Assembly (NCBI RefSeq): GCF_004006175.1
Contig: NZ_CP033219.1
Coordinates: 4,340,001-4,404,000 of the forward strand
Length of the DNA: 64,000 nt
Source of the DNA: Parasedimentitalea marina
GTDB taxonomy: Bacteria; Pseudomonadota; Alphaproteobacteria; Rhodobacterales; Rhodobacteraceae
Direction of reading: 5' to 3'
Shown here: piece by piece, positions 1 through 8,824 of the stretch
Layout: each line of letters begins with the position of its first letter
Position numbering within the stretch: the first letter of the stretch is position 1
Program-made: the position numbers and the translations under genes
The notes under the pieces: model-generated
The model's database searches: none
What the model was told of the DNA's origin: nothing
The model's input: only the letters and a program-made list of their open reading frames with translations

Positions 1-1887
1 ATTGCCCACACGCTCGGACAAAAAGGCCGCCATATATCGATCGGTGGTGTCGCGTTCGGCCATCATCGACCGACGCTCGGTGTCGGAAATATGGGTGGCG
101 GTTTGCTCGAGTTTGTCGACTTCGGCTGGGTCCAACCCGTCCTTGCCCCAGCCGTGCGAGGTCACCAGTGCCCGGTGTACGATCAGGTCAGCATAGCGCC
201 GGATCGGCGACGTGAAGTGGGCATACTTGCTGAGCGCCAAGCCAAAGTGGCCGAAGTTTTCGACGCCGTAATAGGCCTGGGTCATCGAGCGCAGAGTTGA
301 GATATTGATCAGCTCGGCCTCGTCGGTGTCTGCCGCAGCATTCAGCAGGGCATTCAAATGCCGGGTTTGCAGCACCTGACCCTTGGCCAGTGTCAGCCCC
401 GCCGCTGACGCAATTTCACGCAGGGCATCCAGTTTCTCGGGCGAGGGTTCCTCGTGAACGCGAAACAGCTGAGGCGCGCGTTTGGCAATCAGGGTTTCGG
501 CTGCTGCAACATTGGCCAGCACCATGAACTCTTCGATCAGGCGGTGTGCGTCCAGCCGGTCGCGGAAGTTGATGGAGCGAACTTTGCCGCTGTCATCCAG
601 AATGATTTTGCGCTCGGGCAAGTCCAATTCCAGCGGCTGCCGGGCGGCGCGGGCCATTTTCAGGGCGGCGTAGGCGGCATAAAGCGGCTTGATCACTTCG
701 TCCAGCAGCGGGCCGGTGCGGTCATTAGGGGCGCCATCCATGGCCTCTTGGACTTCGGCGTAATGTAGCGAGGCGGCAGAACGCATCAGAGCGCGTTCAA
801 AGCGATGCGCGATCTTGTTGCCGTCGGCATCCAGCTGCATGCGTACTGCAATACAGGGACGCGGAACACCTTCGTGTAGCGAGCAGAGGTCACCGGACAG
901 CCGGTCGGGCAGCATCGGCACCACGCGGTCGGGGAAATAGCTGGAGTTACCCCGCTTGCGTGCCTCGCGGTCCAATGCGGTGCTAGGGCGCACATAGGCG
1001 GCGACATCTGCGATAGCGACCCAGACGACATGACCGCCCGGGTTCTTGGGATCGTCATCGCCGTGGGCATAGCAAGCGTCATCGTGGTCGCGGGCGTCCG
1101 ATGGATCGATGGTGACCAGAGGCATGTCGCGCAGGTCCGTGCGGCCTTTTAGATCCATGGGCTTGGCCTTGTCGGCCTCGGCTACAACTGAATCCGGGAA
1201 ATTATCGGGGATACCGTGTTGGTGAATGGCAATCAGCGAGACCGCCTTGGGGGCGGATGGGTCGCCCAGACGTTCAACGATGCGGGCGCGCGGCAGGCCC
1301 ATGCGCCCTTTGGGGCCGGCCTGTTCGGCCTCGACCAGCTCGCCGTCGCGGGCATCATGGGCGGCGGCCTCGGCGACCATCCATTCAGACGAGGCGGATT
1401 TGTCGATCGGGACGATACGCCCACCTTCGGATCGTTTGCGGTATATGCCCAAAATTCGTTTCGGATTGGTGCCAATACGGCGGATCAGGCGGGCCTCGTA
1501 GGCGTGGTCTTCGTCTTGCACCACGGTTAAGCGGGCCAGAATGCGGTCGCCCTGTCCCAGTGCCGGATCGCCCTTGCGGGGTATAATCAGAACGATGGGT
1601 TCTGCCCCGGTCCCGTGCCACTCCATTGGTTGTGCAAACAGATCGCCGTCGTCGTCGGGCGATTTGACCAGCAGCATGGTCACTGGCGGCAATTGATCCG
1701 GATCGCCATAGCTTTTCTTGCGCTTTTGCAGGTGGCCTTCGGCCTCCAGCTCTTTCAGCATGCGCTTCAGATCAATGCGGTCAGATCCTTTGATACCAAA
1801 GGCCTTGGCAATGTCGCGTTTCGAGGTGAGGGTCGGGTTGGCTGAAATCCAGTCGAGGATCTCTGCCTTGGAGGGTATACGGCTCAT
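1..1887 (-). CDS. rnr: Ribonuclease R, 3' end beyond window
   Basis: Processive 3'-5' exoribonuclease that degrades structured RNA in the cytoplasm. The gene reads leftward from an ATG and stays open for 629 codons to the window edge, so the C-terminus (rest of the RNB domain, S1 domain) is missing; the family is usually about 750 residues or more. An N-terminal winged-helix segment (about residues 1-70) is followed by cold-shock-like OB regions and the RNB catalytic domain. The magnesium-binding cluster DPSDARDHDD is intact, with Asp261, Asp267, Asp269 and Asp270. Near the edge, the HFTSPIRRYADL stretch typical of RNB enzymes is present. It lies 44 bp downstream of the dapE/acetyltransferase/DUF2064 run on the same strand and may be cotranscribed. 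Identification is firm. Confidence 0.95.
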   Translation of the reverse strand, partial: MSRIPSKAEILDWISANPTLTSKRDIAKAFGIKGSDRIDLKRMLKELEAEGHLQKRKKSYGDPDQLPPVTMLLVKSPDDDGDLFAQPMEWHGTGAEPIVLIIPRKGDPALGQGDRILARLTVVQDEDHAYEARLIRRIGTNPKRILGIYRKRSEGGRIVPIDKSASSEWMVAEAAAHDARDGELVEAEQAGPKGRMGLPRARIVERLGDPSAPKAVSLIAIHQHGIPDNFPDSVVAEADKAKPMDLKGRTDLRDMPLVTIDPSDARDHDDACYAHGDDDPKNPGGHVVWVAIADVAAYVRPSTALDREARKRGNSSYFPDRVVPMLPDRLSGDLCSLHEGVPRPCIAVRMQLDADGNKIAHRFERALMRSAASLHYAEVQEAMDGAPNDRTGPLLDEVIKPLYAAYAALKMARAARQPLELDLPERKIILDDSGKVRSINFRDRLDAHRLIEEFMVLANVAAAETLIAKRAPQLFRVHEEPSPEKLDALREIASAAGLTLAKGQVLQTRHLNALLNAAADTDEAELINISTLRSMTQAYYGVENFGHFGLALSKYAHFTSPIRRYADLIVHRALVTSHGWGKDGLDPAEVDKLEQTATHISDTERRSMMAERDTTDRYMAAFLSERVGN

Positions 1888-1931
1888 ATCCCCCGCCTAG
1901 CATGGTCAGAGGGCAAGGTCATCGGAAAATA

Positions 1932-2513
1932 TCAGGTAGTGGATTTTGTTAGGTCAGCGATGGTATCTACGTCGCGCAGAGGGTCAGTTAGGGCAATGCG
2001 GTACCCAGGCAAGGTTGCCATACTGTCATGTAGTGCGTGCTCACTGGACCAACGGACATTGGTGAACAGACCAGGGGGCTGGCGTTGCGGGTGCTTTAAG
2101 CCGATCAGCCAATAGCCACCGTCCAGCGCGGGACCGAACGCCGCATCGTGATCCCCTAGCATTGTAAAAGCGCGTGCAATGTGAGCGGGAGAGATATCGG
2201 GGATATCCGCACCGATCAGACAGACCGGACCGGGCGCCGCTGTCCGCAACATACGCGCCATGCGTTGACCCAGGTCGCCGTGTCCCTGTGGTATCCGGGA
2301 TAGGTCAGCGGGCCATATGCGCGCAGGCACTGCGTTGTCCGGCGCTACGGCCAGTACCGTCCGCCATCGTGGGTCGCGCAGGCGACGGATCAGCCGGGTG
2401 GCGTGATGGCGATACCACCAGGCCGCCGCAACCATACCCATGTCACGTCCTAACCGAGTCTTGACCCGTCCAGCCTGCGGCAGCTTTAGCATGATGATCA
2501 GCGTCGGCTTCAC
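1932..2513 (-). CDS. DUF2064 / TIGR04282-type glycosyltransferase-like protein
   Basis: A 193-residue protein of the DUF2064 family, which has a GT-A nucleotide-sugar-transferase fold and is annotated in some genomes as an arsenosugar-biosynthesis-type glycosyltransferase. Visible family features are the N-terminal LKLPQAGRVKTRLG motif (nucleotide binding), the LIGADIPD motif near the middle (metal and sugar-nucleotide binding) and the GPALDGGYWLIGL stretch. The start is GTG and overlaps the upstream acetyltransferase stop by one base (TAGTG), which implies translational coupling. No arsenic genes lie nearby, so the arsenosugar link should not be assumed; the biochemical role is unknown. Confidence 0.8.
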   Translation of the reverse strand: MKPTLIIMLKLPQAGRVKTRLGRDMGMVAAAWWYRHHATRLIRRLRDPRWRTVLAVAPDNAVPARIWPADLSRIPQGHGDLGQRMARMLRTAAPGPVCLIGADIPDISPAHIARAFTMLGDHDAAFGPALDGGYWLIGLKHPQRQPPGLFTNVRWSSEHALHDSMATLPGYRIALTDPLRDVDTIADLTKSTT

Positions 2514-2935
2514 TAGAAGGTCAGCACCATATCTCGATGTTCTATTCCTGCGTCCAGATAGACCGGCCCATCCACCGAAAAGCCAAGCTTTTCATAGAAC
2601 CCAAGGGCGTGAAGCTGCGCGCCCAGCTTGGCCTTGCTGACATCGGGCCTGTCCCTAGCAATCTGCACTGCGGCTTTGATCAGCCCGGCTCCTAATCCGG
2701 TGCCGCGCGCTGATTTCAACACGCAAACCCGGCCAATCTTGGCGATATCGCCTTGATACACCACCCGAGCAGTTCCGATTGGCAGTCCCTTCTCTGTCGC
2801 CAACAGATGTGTGGCCAGTTTATCCAACTCGTCTATTTCTTCTTCGACAGGGACGTCTTGCTCGACAACAAAAACTTGATGGCGCAATGCGAAACAGATG
2901 TCGTGATCATTCGTAATCGAGATCAAGGGGCTCAT
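2513..2935 (-). CDS. GNAT-family N-acetyltransferase (ElaA-like)
   Basis: A 140-residue GCN5-related acetyltransferase that would transfer an acetyl group from acetyl-CoA to an amine; the acceptor is unknown. The central [20 protein letters not shown] segment is the beta4-alpha3 acetyl-CoA pyrophosphate-binding region with its R-G-T-G-L-G loop. The N-terminal [18 protein letters not shown] region matches the ElaA/YjcF-like subgroup. The ATG overlaps the dapE stop (ATGA), and the gene's own stop overlaps the GTG of the next gene, so dapE, this gene and the DUF2064 gene form a tightly coupled unit. Whether it acts in diaminopimelate metabolism is only suggested by context. Confidence 0.85.
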   Translation of the reverse strand: MSPLISITNDHDICFALRHQVFVVEQDVPVEEEIDELDKLATHLLATEKGLPIGTARVVYQGDIAKIGRVCVLKSARGTGLGAGLIKAAVQIARDRPDVSKAKLGAQLHALGFYEKLGFSVDGPVYLDAGIEHRDMVLTF

Positions 2936-4077
2936 GCAAAATAGTCCGTCAGAATACGGTGATAGATAGCTTTCAACTGGTGGATCTGCGCGACCTCGAC
3001 CCGCTCATCCACTTGGTGCATGGTTCGGCCAACCAGCCCAAATTCTACCACCGGGCAGTGGCTCTTTACAAACCGCGCGTCCGAGGTGCCACCAGTGGTC
3101 GACAACTTGGGTTTCACGCCGCATTCAGCCTCGACCGATGCTGAGACCAGGTCGGACAGTGGACCGGGGGCTGTGATAAAGCTTTCGCCGGAAATCTTGA
3201 TCTTGGCGTCGATTCTGAGGTCAAACTCCGCAGCTATTTTGGCGGCTTCATCCTGTAGCCATTGAGTAAGGTCCGCGCCGGTATGGGCGTCATTAAACCG
3301 GATGTTCACCGTCGCCGATGTCTGCGCGGGGATAACGTTGGTGGCGCTGTTGCCGGTGTCGATGGTCACCACTGCCAGTGTTGAGGCATCAAAGTGTTCA
3401 GTGCCCTGATCCAGTTCGTGACTGGCCAGATGATCCATCAATCTGACCATCGCGTTCAGCGGATTGTTGGCGCGGTGCGGATAGGCTGAGTGGCCCTGAA
3501 CACCGGTCACCGTGAACCAGGCCGTCATCGATCCACGACGACCGATTTTAATCATCTCGCCCATGGTGTCGGGGCAGGTGGGTTCGCCAACCAAACAAAC
3601 CGACATCGCCTCATCTTCTGCCGTCATGTAGTCCAGCAGCGCGGTCGTGCCGTCCACGGCGTCGCCTTCTTCGTCGCCTGTAATGGTCAGGATGACAGCA
3701 CCGTTAGGCGGTGTGTCGCGGACAAAATCAATGGCCGCCGCAGCAAAGGCAGCCACCCCTGACTTCATGTCGGTTGCTCCACGGCCGTACATGAAGCCGT
3801 CTTTTTCTTCGGCGCCGAAGGGTGGCATGGTCCAGGCCGCCTCATCCCCCAGTGGCACCACATCGGTGTGGCCGTTAAACCCAAAGGTCCGTTCGTGTCG
3901 CTTTTCGCCCCAACGGGCAAATAGGTTGCTGACCTCGCCCCGATCAACGCGCGAACATGTGAAACCAGCCTCGGTCAGCAGCTTATCCAGCAGAACCAGC
4001 GCGCCGCCCTCAACCGGTGTGACCGAGGCGCATTGAATCAGATCGGCGGTGAGACGGGCGGGATCGATGGCGGGCAT
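2932..4077 (-). CDS. dapE: Succinyl-diaminopimelate desuccinylase DapE
   Basis: Hydrolyses N-succinyl-L,L-2,6-diaminopimelate to succinate and L,L-diaminopimelate in the succinylase branch of lysine and peptidoglycan-precursor synthesis. It is a di-zinc M20 peptidase-like enzyme of 381 residues. Metal ligands and catalytic residues are visible: His70 and Asp72 (GHTDVV), Asp103 ([10 protein letters not shown]), Glu136 and Glu137 (TGDEEGDA), and a late His in [10 protein letters not shown]. The ATG in front of the PAIDPARL sequence was chosen because it gives the usual family length; a longer in-frame extension would add 78 residues of non-family sequence. Its pathway partner dapD lies about 47 kb away on the same strand. 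Confidence 0.96.
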   Translation of the reverse strand: MPAIDPARLTADLIQCASVTPVEGGALVLLDKLLTEAGFTCSRVDRGEVSNLFARWGEKRHERTFGFNGHTDVVPLGDEAAWTMPPFGAEEKDGFMYGRGATDMKSGVAAFAAAAIDFVRDTPPNGAVILTITGDEEGDAVDGTTALLDYMTAEDEAMSVCLVGEPTCPDTMGEMIKIGRRGSMTAWFTVTGVQGHSAYPHRANNPLNAMVRLMDHLASHELDQGTEHFDASTLAVVTIDTGNSATNVIPAQTSATVNIRFNDAHTGADLTQWLQDEAAKIAAEFDLRIDAKIKISGESFITAPGPLSDLVSASVEAECGVKPKLSTTGGTSDARFVKSHCPVVEFGLVGRTMHQVDERVEVAQIHQLKAIYHRILTDYFA

Positions 4078-4399
4078 TTGCGAACTCCGGAAAATATGTA
4101 TTGCCTTGGCGTAACGCGAATTTAGATGCGGTGCAATTCGGGTGTTTTTTCGTGCGTATAGTAAATGTGACGCAAAAGCAGCGACATGACATGAAACTAT
4201 CTGGCCGGATGACAGATCGCTTCGGCCTATGTTAAGGGTTTCTTTAATAAAGAACCCGAGGCAGGGCATCCGAGCACAGCGGTCACCGTAATAGCGGGGC
4301 CACAATTTCAACCACCGTCAACAGGCGGGGTCCGTGTGAAATGACGGGGGAGAACCCTCGCGGTGGATGTTTTGTCTCATTGTGGAATGAGGCAGAGAC
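4078..4399. other. Divergent intergenic region with a hairpin
   Basis: This 322-bp gap separates dapE (leftward) from the Hint-domain gene (rightward) and must hold both promoters. I see no supported gene in it. A dyad at 4236-4257 pairs TTCTTTA with TAAAGAA around one base, extended by GGG/CCC across a one-base bulge. It could be a hairpin or a regulator site; it has no U-tract on either strand. Confidence 0.5.
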
Positions 4400-5971
4400 A
4401 TGGTTGCAGCATCAGAACTTACTTATCAGACGAATGCCAGCGCCATGGATATGGCAGATGCGATTTTTGGTGACGGTGTCACGGTTGTTAGCGCCGATTA
4501 CACTGGCGATAGCCGGTCTTCAGCGATTTATTCAGATGGTGACAGTATTGCGCCGGGCGCTACACCTGGTGACACCGGTGTCATATTATCTACCGGCCGA
4601 GCAAACCAATATACGAATTCATCTGGACAAGCGAACCAGGACACAAATCAATCTCGAAATACCAGCGGTGAAAACAACAATTCCGACTTCAACAATGCTG
4701 CCGGAACCAACACCTATGATGCCTCTTACCTGGACGTTACCTTTATCCCCGACGCGTCGGTAATGACGATGCAGTTCATCTTTTCCTCTGAAGAATACCC
4801 CGAGTTCCAAAATTCAGTTTATCAGGATTTTGTGGGTGTTTGGATCAACGGTGTGCAAGTCGACATGGCGGTCGGAAACGGTGATGCTGATCCTGGTAAC
4901 CTGAACTCTACCAACAATGAAAATCTGTTCCTTGATAACTCTGGTGACGCCTATAACACTGAAATGGATGGGCTGACGGTCACCATGACGCTGACTATGA
5001 CTGTCATTCCGGGGGTCGAAAACACCATTCGTATTGGTATCGCCGATGTGTCTGATAGCAGTTATGACAGCAATCTTTTGATCGCCGGAGATTCAATACA
5101 AGTTGATTTGGTCGCGCTGGAAGATTCTACAAATCTGTATCCAAACGGCAGCAAGACAATCGATGTTTTGGCCAATGACATTAATAACTCCGGCGGAACG
5201 CTGACCATTACACATGTGAATGGAGTCGCGGTTTCTGCTGGGTCTGTGGTGACGTTGAACACTGGTCAGACAGTTCTTCTGAACGCTGATGGCACACTGA
5301 CATTGACGGGGGACGGCGACACTGAGAACTTTAACTTCACCTACACGGCGTCTGACGGGACCAATTCGGACACTGGTTTCGTCAACGTCAGCTCGATTCC
5401 ATGTTTCGTTGCCGGATCACGGATCCGCACCCCCTACGGTGAGTTTCCGGTCGAAGACCTGCAACCAGGCGACTTGGTTGAAACCCGCGACGATGGTGCT
5501 CAACCAATTCGCTGGATTGGTGCCCGGCTGGTCGAGGCAGAGGGGGATTTTGCCCCCATTCACATCCGCAAGGGAACTTTTGGATCGCACGAAGACCTGT
5601 TGGTGTCGCCTCAGCACCGGGTTCTTGTACGCGACAGCCTGGCCGAATTGCTGTTTGGGGAAGCCGAAGTGCTGGTGGCTGCCAAGGATTTGCTAAACGA
5701 TCGCTCGGTGACCCGTCGCCCCGGCGGTGAAGTGACCTATGTGCATTTGATGTTTGATCGCCATCAGGTGATCTTTTCTGAGGGGCTCGAAACTGAAAGC
5801 TTTCTGCCGGGTCCGCAGACTACAAAATTGCTAGAGCAGCCAGCTGTCGATGAAATTTGTGCATTATTCCCTGAATTGGACCCAGCCACGGGCGAGGGAT
5901 ACGGGTCCGCAGCCCGGCCAACGTTGAAATCTTACGAAGCCCGGCTGTTGTCGGCGACAAGGGCTGCTTGA
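4400..5971 (+). CDS. Choice-of-anchor-L / Ig-like / Hint_2 domain protein
   Basis: A 523-residue, probably secreted surface protein. Residues about 1-235 form a choice-of-anchor-L-type region (YTGDSRSSAIYSDGDSI and GVILSTGR motifs). Residues about 236-330 look like a bacterial Ig/cadherin-like repeat (IDVLANDI and FTYTASDG motifs). Residues about 333-480 are a Hedgehog/intein-type Hint_2 domain of the kind common in Rhodobacteraceae. The Hint nucleophile Cys335 (IPCFVAGS) and the block-B histidine His406 (SPQHRVLV) are present, so self-cleavage is plausible. There is no N-terminal signal peptide; acidic, Asp/Asn-rich composition suggests type I-like export, which is inference. A GAGG precedes the ATG. 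The next gene, four bases on, encodes a second Hint protein. Confidence 0.85.
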   Translation: MVAASELTYQTNASAMDMADAIFGDGVTVVSADYTGDSRSSAIYSDGDSIAPGATPGDTGVILSTGRANQYTNSSGQANQDTNQSRNTSGENNNSDFNNAAGTNTYDASYLDVTFIPDASVMTMQFIFSSEEYPEFQNSVYQDFVGVWINGVQVDMAVGNGDADPGNLNSTNNENLFLDNSGDAYNTEMDGLTVTMTLTMTVIPGVENTIRIGIADVSDSSYDSNLLIAGDSIQVDLVALEDSTNLYPNGSKTIDVLANDINNSGGTLTITHVNGVAVSAGSVVTLNTGQTVLLNADGTLTLTGDGDTENFNFTYTASDGTNSDTGFVNVSSIPCFVAGSRIRTPYGEFPVEDLQPGDLVETRDDGAQPIRWIGARLVEAEGDFAPIHIRKGTFGSHEDLLVSPQHRVLVRDSLAELLFGEAEVLVAAKDLLNDRSVTRRPGGEVTYVHLMFDRHQVIFSEGLETESFLPGPQTTKLLEQPAVDEICALFPELDPATGEGYGSAARPTLKSYEARLLSATRAA

Positions 5972-5975
5972 TCCG

Positions 5976-7070
5976 ATGGCCTGGCTGGCGGTGTCGTCCC
6001 CGCATTGCAATCGATTTAACGCACGTGGACTTGAAGCAGATGTTGTATCTGGGCAGAGGAGCCCAGATCCGGATACCCTATTGGTTCGGGGGTCATTGGT
6101 GGTGGAATTGCGACTGCCAAACAGTCAGCGACCTGAGCCAATGGTGTTGTTTACGCAAGATGGGGACTGGCCTGTAAGGCTGGCCTTGCGGGCAGTTCCT
6201 GGCGGCGGTCTGAATCTGGTCCTGGAACAGTCAGGTACAATTGAGCACCGGACCTTGAACCCAACCGAATCTGGTCGAACAGACCTGTTACGCCTGACTT
6301 ATTCATGGGATGCCCCCCGGCGATGGGGTCGGTTGGCGCTAGAGCGGGTAGATGGTGGTCTGGCGCAGATCGTCGACCTGAAAAACCCACGACCTTGGCG
6401 ACTGGCTGACCTGAAGGCCATGCTACAGCCAAGTCCGTTTCGCTTCGTTTCCTCGGATGTGCAATATTTGGCGCTGTCTGATCAAATAGAGCCGGTCGGC
6501 CCAATGCCATCGTTGGCAGAGCATACGCCAATTGCAACGCCGCAGGGCTACCGGTCTTTGGCGACACTGCAACGCGGCGACCTGGTACTGGCGGGCGATG
6601 GCACCACGGTACCAGTCTTACATGTTGTAAGGCGATCTATGCCGACTCTGGGGTCGTTTCATCCAATTCGATTGCGGGCACCTTATTTTGGATTGCAACA
6701 AGACATTGACGTGGCGCCGTCGCAGCGGTTGGTGTTGTCAGGGTCAGAGGTAGAGTATTTGTTTGGCCAGCAATCAGTATTGGTGCCTGCGCGTCATCTT
6801 CTGGCCACTCATACAGCGCTCCAGCCCATGATCGATCAGCCGGTGAAGACCTTTATGCAATTGCTGTTACCCGATCATGCCGCGCCTCTGGCGGCTGGCG
6901 CCGTCGTGGAAAGTTTGTTTATAGGACGCCTGCGCCGGGACAAAACCCGGTTGGCTGCAAGCCTATTGGCGGAGTTCGACCGATCTAGCCTACCTGAACA
7001 TGGCCGTTCAAAGTATCCTGTATTGCGTTCCTTTGATGCCACGGTCTTGGCGGAACGTCGGATTGCTTAA
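5976..7070 (+). CDS. Hint_2 domain protein with altered catalytic residues
   Basis: A 364-residue protein whose C-terminal part (about residues 177-320) aligns with the Hint_2 domain of the preceding gene: compare EHTPIATPQG, LQRGDLVLAGDG, EVEYLFGQQSVLVPARHLL. The two residues expected to drive self-splicing differ: the position of Cys335 in the neighbour is Ser179 here (MPSLAEH), and the block-B His is Gln (APSQRLVL). The N-terminal half (about 30-160) resembles a beta-sandwich carbohydrate-binding or LamG-like domain, but I cannot name it. Four bases separate it from the upstream gene, so the two are probably cotranscribed and may have arisen by duplication. Likely a non-processing Hint scaffold. 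Confidence 0.8.
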   Translation: MAWLAVSSPHCNRFNARGLEADVVSGQRSPDPDTLLVRGSLVVELRLPNSQRPEPMVLFTQDGDWPVRLALRAVPGGGLNLVLEQSGTIEHRTLNPTESGRTDLLRLTYSWDAPRRWGRLALERVDGGLAQIVDLKNPRPWRLADLKAMLQPSPFRFVSSDVQYLALSDQIEPVGPMPSLAEHTPIATPQGYRSLATLQRGDLVLAGDGTTVPVLHVVRRSMPTLGSFHPIRLRAPYFGLQQDIDVAPSQRLVLSGSEVEYLFGQQSVLVPARHLLATHTALQPMIDQPVKTFMQLLLPDHAAPLAAGAVVESLFIGRLRRDKTRLAASLLAEFDRSSLPEHGRSKYPVLRSFDATVLAERRIA

Positions 7071-7075
7071 ATTGT

Positions 7076-8200
7076 GTGCACTTGCGCGACAGCAGCGTTC
7101 AGATTAGACGTGGATCACGCTTTTTTCATCATCTGAATGGCCCTTTGTTGCGAACTTTTGCCTCCCTTATATTTCTGCTGGTGACATGGGGACAGTCTCT
7201 GACTGCACAGACCCTATCTGTTGCTACAGTTACCCGACCACCATTTTCACTTGTTGAAAATGGTCGCGATTCCGGGTTCTCAATCGAACTTTTGGCGGCT
7301 CTGACCGAGCGATTGGGATGGGAGTATGAGATCAACAGGGTTGATGTATTCTCTGACATGCTGGGCGTCGTGCGTCGTGGCGAGGTCGATTTGGCGATAG
7401 CCAATATTTCCATCACAGCTGCCCGTGAAATTGAAATGGACTTTAGTCAGCCGATTTTTGAAAGCGGTTTGCAGATGATGGTCAAGATCGAGGACATGCA
7501 GGCGCCGTCATTGTTGAAGGCGGTATTGTCTTGGGATCTGGTGGTGGCCATAGGCATCGCTTTTGTGCTGCTGGTTGGGGGTGGCATGTTGATGTGGGTG
7601 TTCGAGAGGCGTGCTCAGCCGTATTTCGACCGCCCATTGAAAGAAGCGTGGTTTCCCTCGTTCTGGTGGGCGTTGAACCTGGTGGTCAATGGTGGTTTTG
7701 AAGAACGGGTACCGCGCACGCCAATTGGGCGGATGTTTGGTGTGACCTTGGTGATTTCGTCGCTATTCGTGGTTTCAGTATTTGTAGCCAAGATCACTGC
7801 AGTCATGACTGTGGATGCGATCACCGGGTCAGTGAATTCAATCAATGATCTGTATGGCAAGCACGTCGGCACCATCAAGGGGTCAACGGCTGCTGGATTT
7901 CTTGACCGGCGCGAGATTGAGTATCGCGAGTATGATGGACTGTCTGATATGATCGCGGATTTTGAGGAAGGCGCTATTCGGATTGTCGTCTTTGATGCAC
8001 CTATTCTGAGTTATTATACCGCCCACGATGGTGCCCGCTTTGGGCGCACTGTGGGGCCGGTTTTTCTCAAAGAAAATTACGGCATCATTTTTCCCGATGG
8101 CTCGGACCGGGTAGAAGACGTTAATCGCACCCTGCTGGCCCTGCGTGAAGATGGAACCTACGACGCGATTTACCGCCGTTGGTTTGGCGCACGCGACTAG
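7076..8200 (+). CDS. Bacterial ionotropic glutamate receptor-like channel
   Basis: A 374-residue protein with the GluR0-type arrangement: signal peptide/TM (about residues 24-44), first lobe of an SBP_bac_3 amino-acid-binding domain (46-140), TM1 (about 154-176), a re-entrant pore segment (193-213), TM2 (217-244), then the second binding lobe (250-374). The pore region FWWALNLVVNGGFEERVP lines up with the potassium-channel pattern FWWAL-TTVGYGD-xVP, but the filter TVGYGD is replaced by NGGFEE. The second-lobe GTIKGSTAAGFL motif and the central R-E/D ligand-binding pattern are typical of amino-acid receptors. The start is a GTG five bases after the previous stop. Ligand and ion selectivity are unknown. 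Confidence 0.82.
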   Translation: MHLRDSSVQIRRGSRFFHHLNGPLLRTFASLIFLLVTWGQSLTAQTLSVATVTRPPFSLVENGRDSGFSIELLAALTERLGWEYEINRVDVFSDMLGVVRRGEVDLAIANISITAAREIEMDFSQPIFESGLQMMVKIEDMQAPSLLKAVLSWDLVVAIGIAFVLLVGGGMLMWVFERRAQPYFDRPLKEAWFPSFWWALNLVVNGGFEERVPRTPIGRMFGVTLVISSLFVVSVFVAKITAVMTVDAITGSVNSINDLYGKHVGTIKGSTAAGFLDRREIEYREYDGLSDMIADFEEGAIRIVVFDAPILSYYTAHDGARFGRTVGPVFLKENYGIIFPDGSDRVEDVNRTLLALREDGTYDAIYRRWFGARD

Positions 8201-8216
8201 GGAAGCCATCTTTGGG

Positions 8217-8564
8217 TCAGAGAACCGTGGATTGCTCATCGCCAAAAAACGGCGTCATGTGGGCGACAATCACTGAGTTTTCCTCTAGCGCACGCTGCAT
8301 CAGAGCCCGTTCTTCGTCGTCAATTTCGTGACCTTCGGCTTCGCGCTCAGCCAAGGTGCCATATCCGGTGACATCCAACGGAGCAGTGTCTGCCTGTTTC
8401 AGGATCGCGACTGTCTCGCGCACCGCCTCTGCCTCATCGATACCCGAGGCAAAAATCATCAGCGCAGCGCCTGTGGCGCCTTTGGGCAGGCCATCGCCCT
8501 CTTTGCGGCCAATCTGGACCACAAGTGTATAAACCTGCTGGCGGGATATTTTCTTCTTTTCCAT
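8217..8564 (-). CDS. Conserved hypothetical protein, 115 aa
   Basis: A small acidic cytosolic protein I do not recognise by domain. It starts MEKKKISRQQVYTLVVQIGRK and contains GATGAALMIFASGIDEAEAV, a helix-rich pattern without signal peptide or membrane segment. A longer start at 8600 exists, but the ATG at 8564 gives the more natural N-terminus. It converges with the glutamate-receptor gene, 16 bp away. About 260 bp upstream of it, up to the FAH gene, holds no supported gene. Confidence 0.6.
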   Translation of the reverse strand: MEKKKISRQQVYTLVVQIGRKEGDGLPKGATGAALMIFASGIDEAEAVRETVAILKQADTAPLDVTGYGTLAEREAEGHEIDDEERALMQRALEENSVIVAHMTPFFGDEQSTVL

Positions 8565-8824
8565 GTTGCTGCCATAGACCCGTGCGGGGGCGGGGGTCAA
8601 CCAGTGTCAGAAGGCGGATTTGAAAACTCGGAAAAAGTTCTGAGGTTCACGTGGAAATCGGCAATTATAAAACAGTATTGTGGGTTCTGCTGCAAAAAAT
8701 GTGGGAAAACGCCCCGTCAGTCAGGTCTGACGCATCACGGTCGCATCCAGATCTGCCCGACGATCCGTAGGGTGTCGGGCAGGCAGATTGGCTTATTCGA
8801 AAGATATCAATTGCTAGTAGGCGC

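Noticed and set aside
4078..4311. N-terminal extension of DapE by 78 residues
   Set aside because: The extension has no family similarity and would use the divergent promoter region as coding sequence; the ATG at 4077 gives the normal length.
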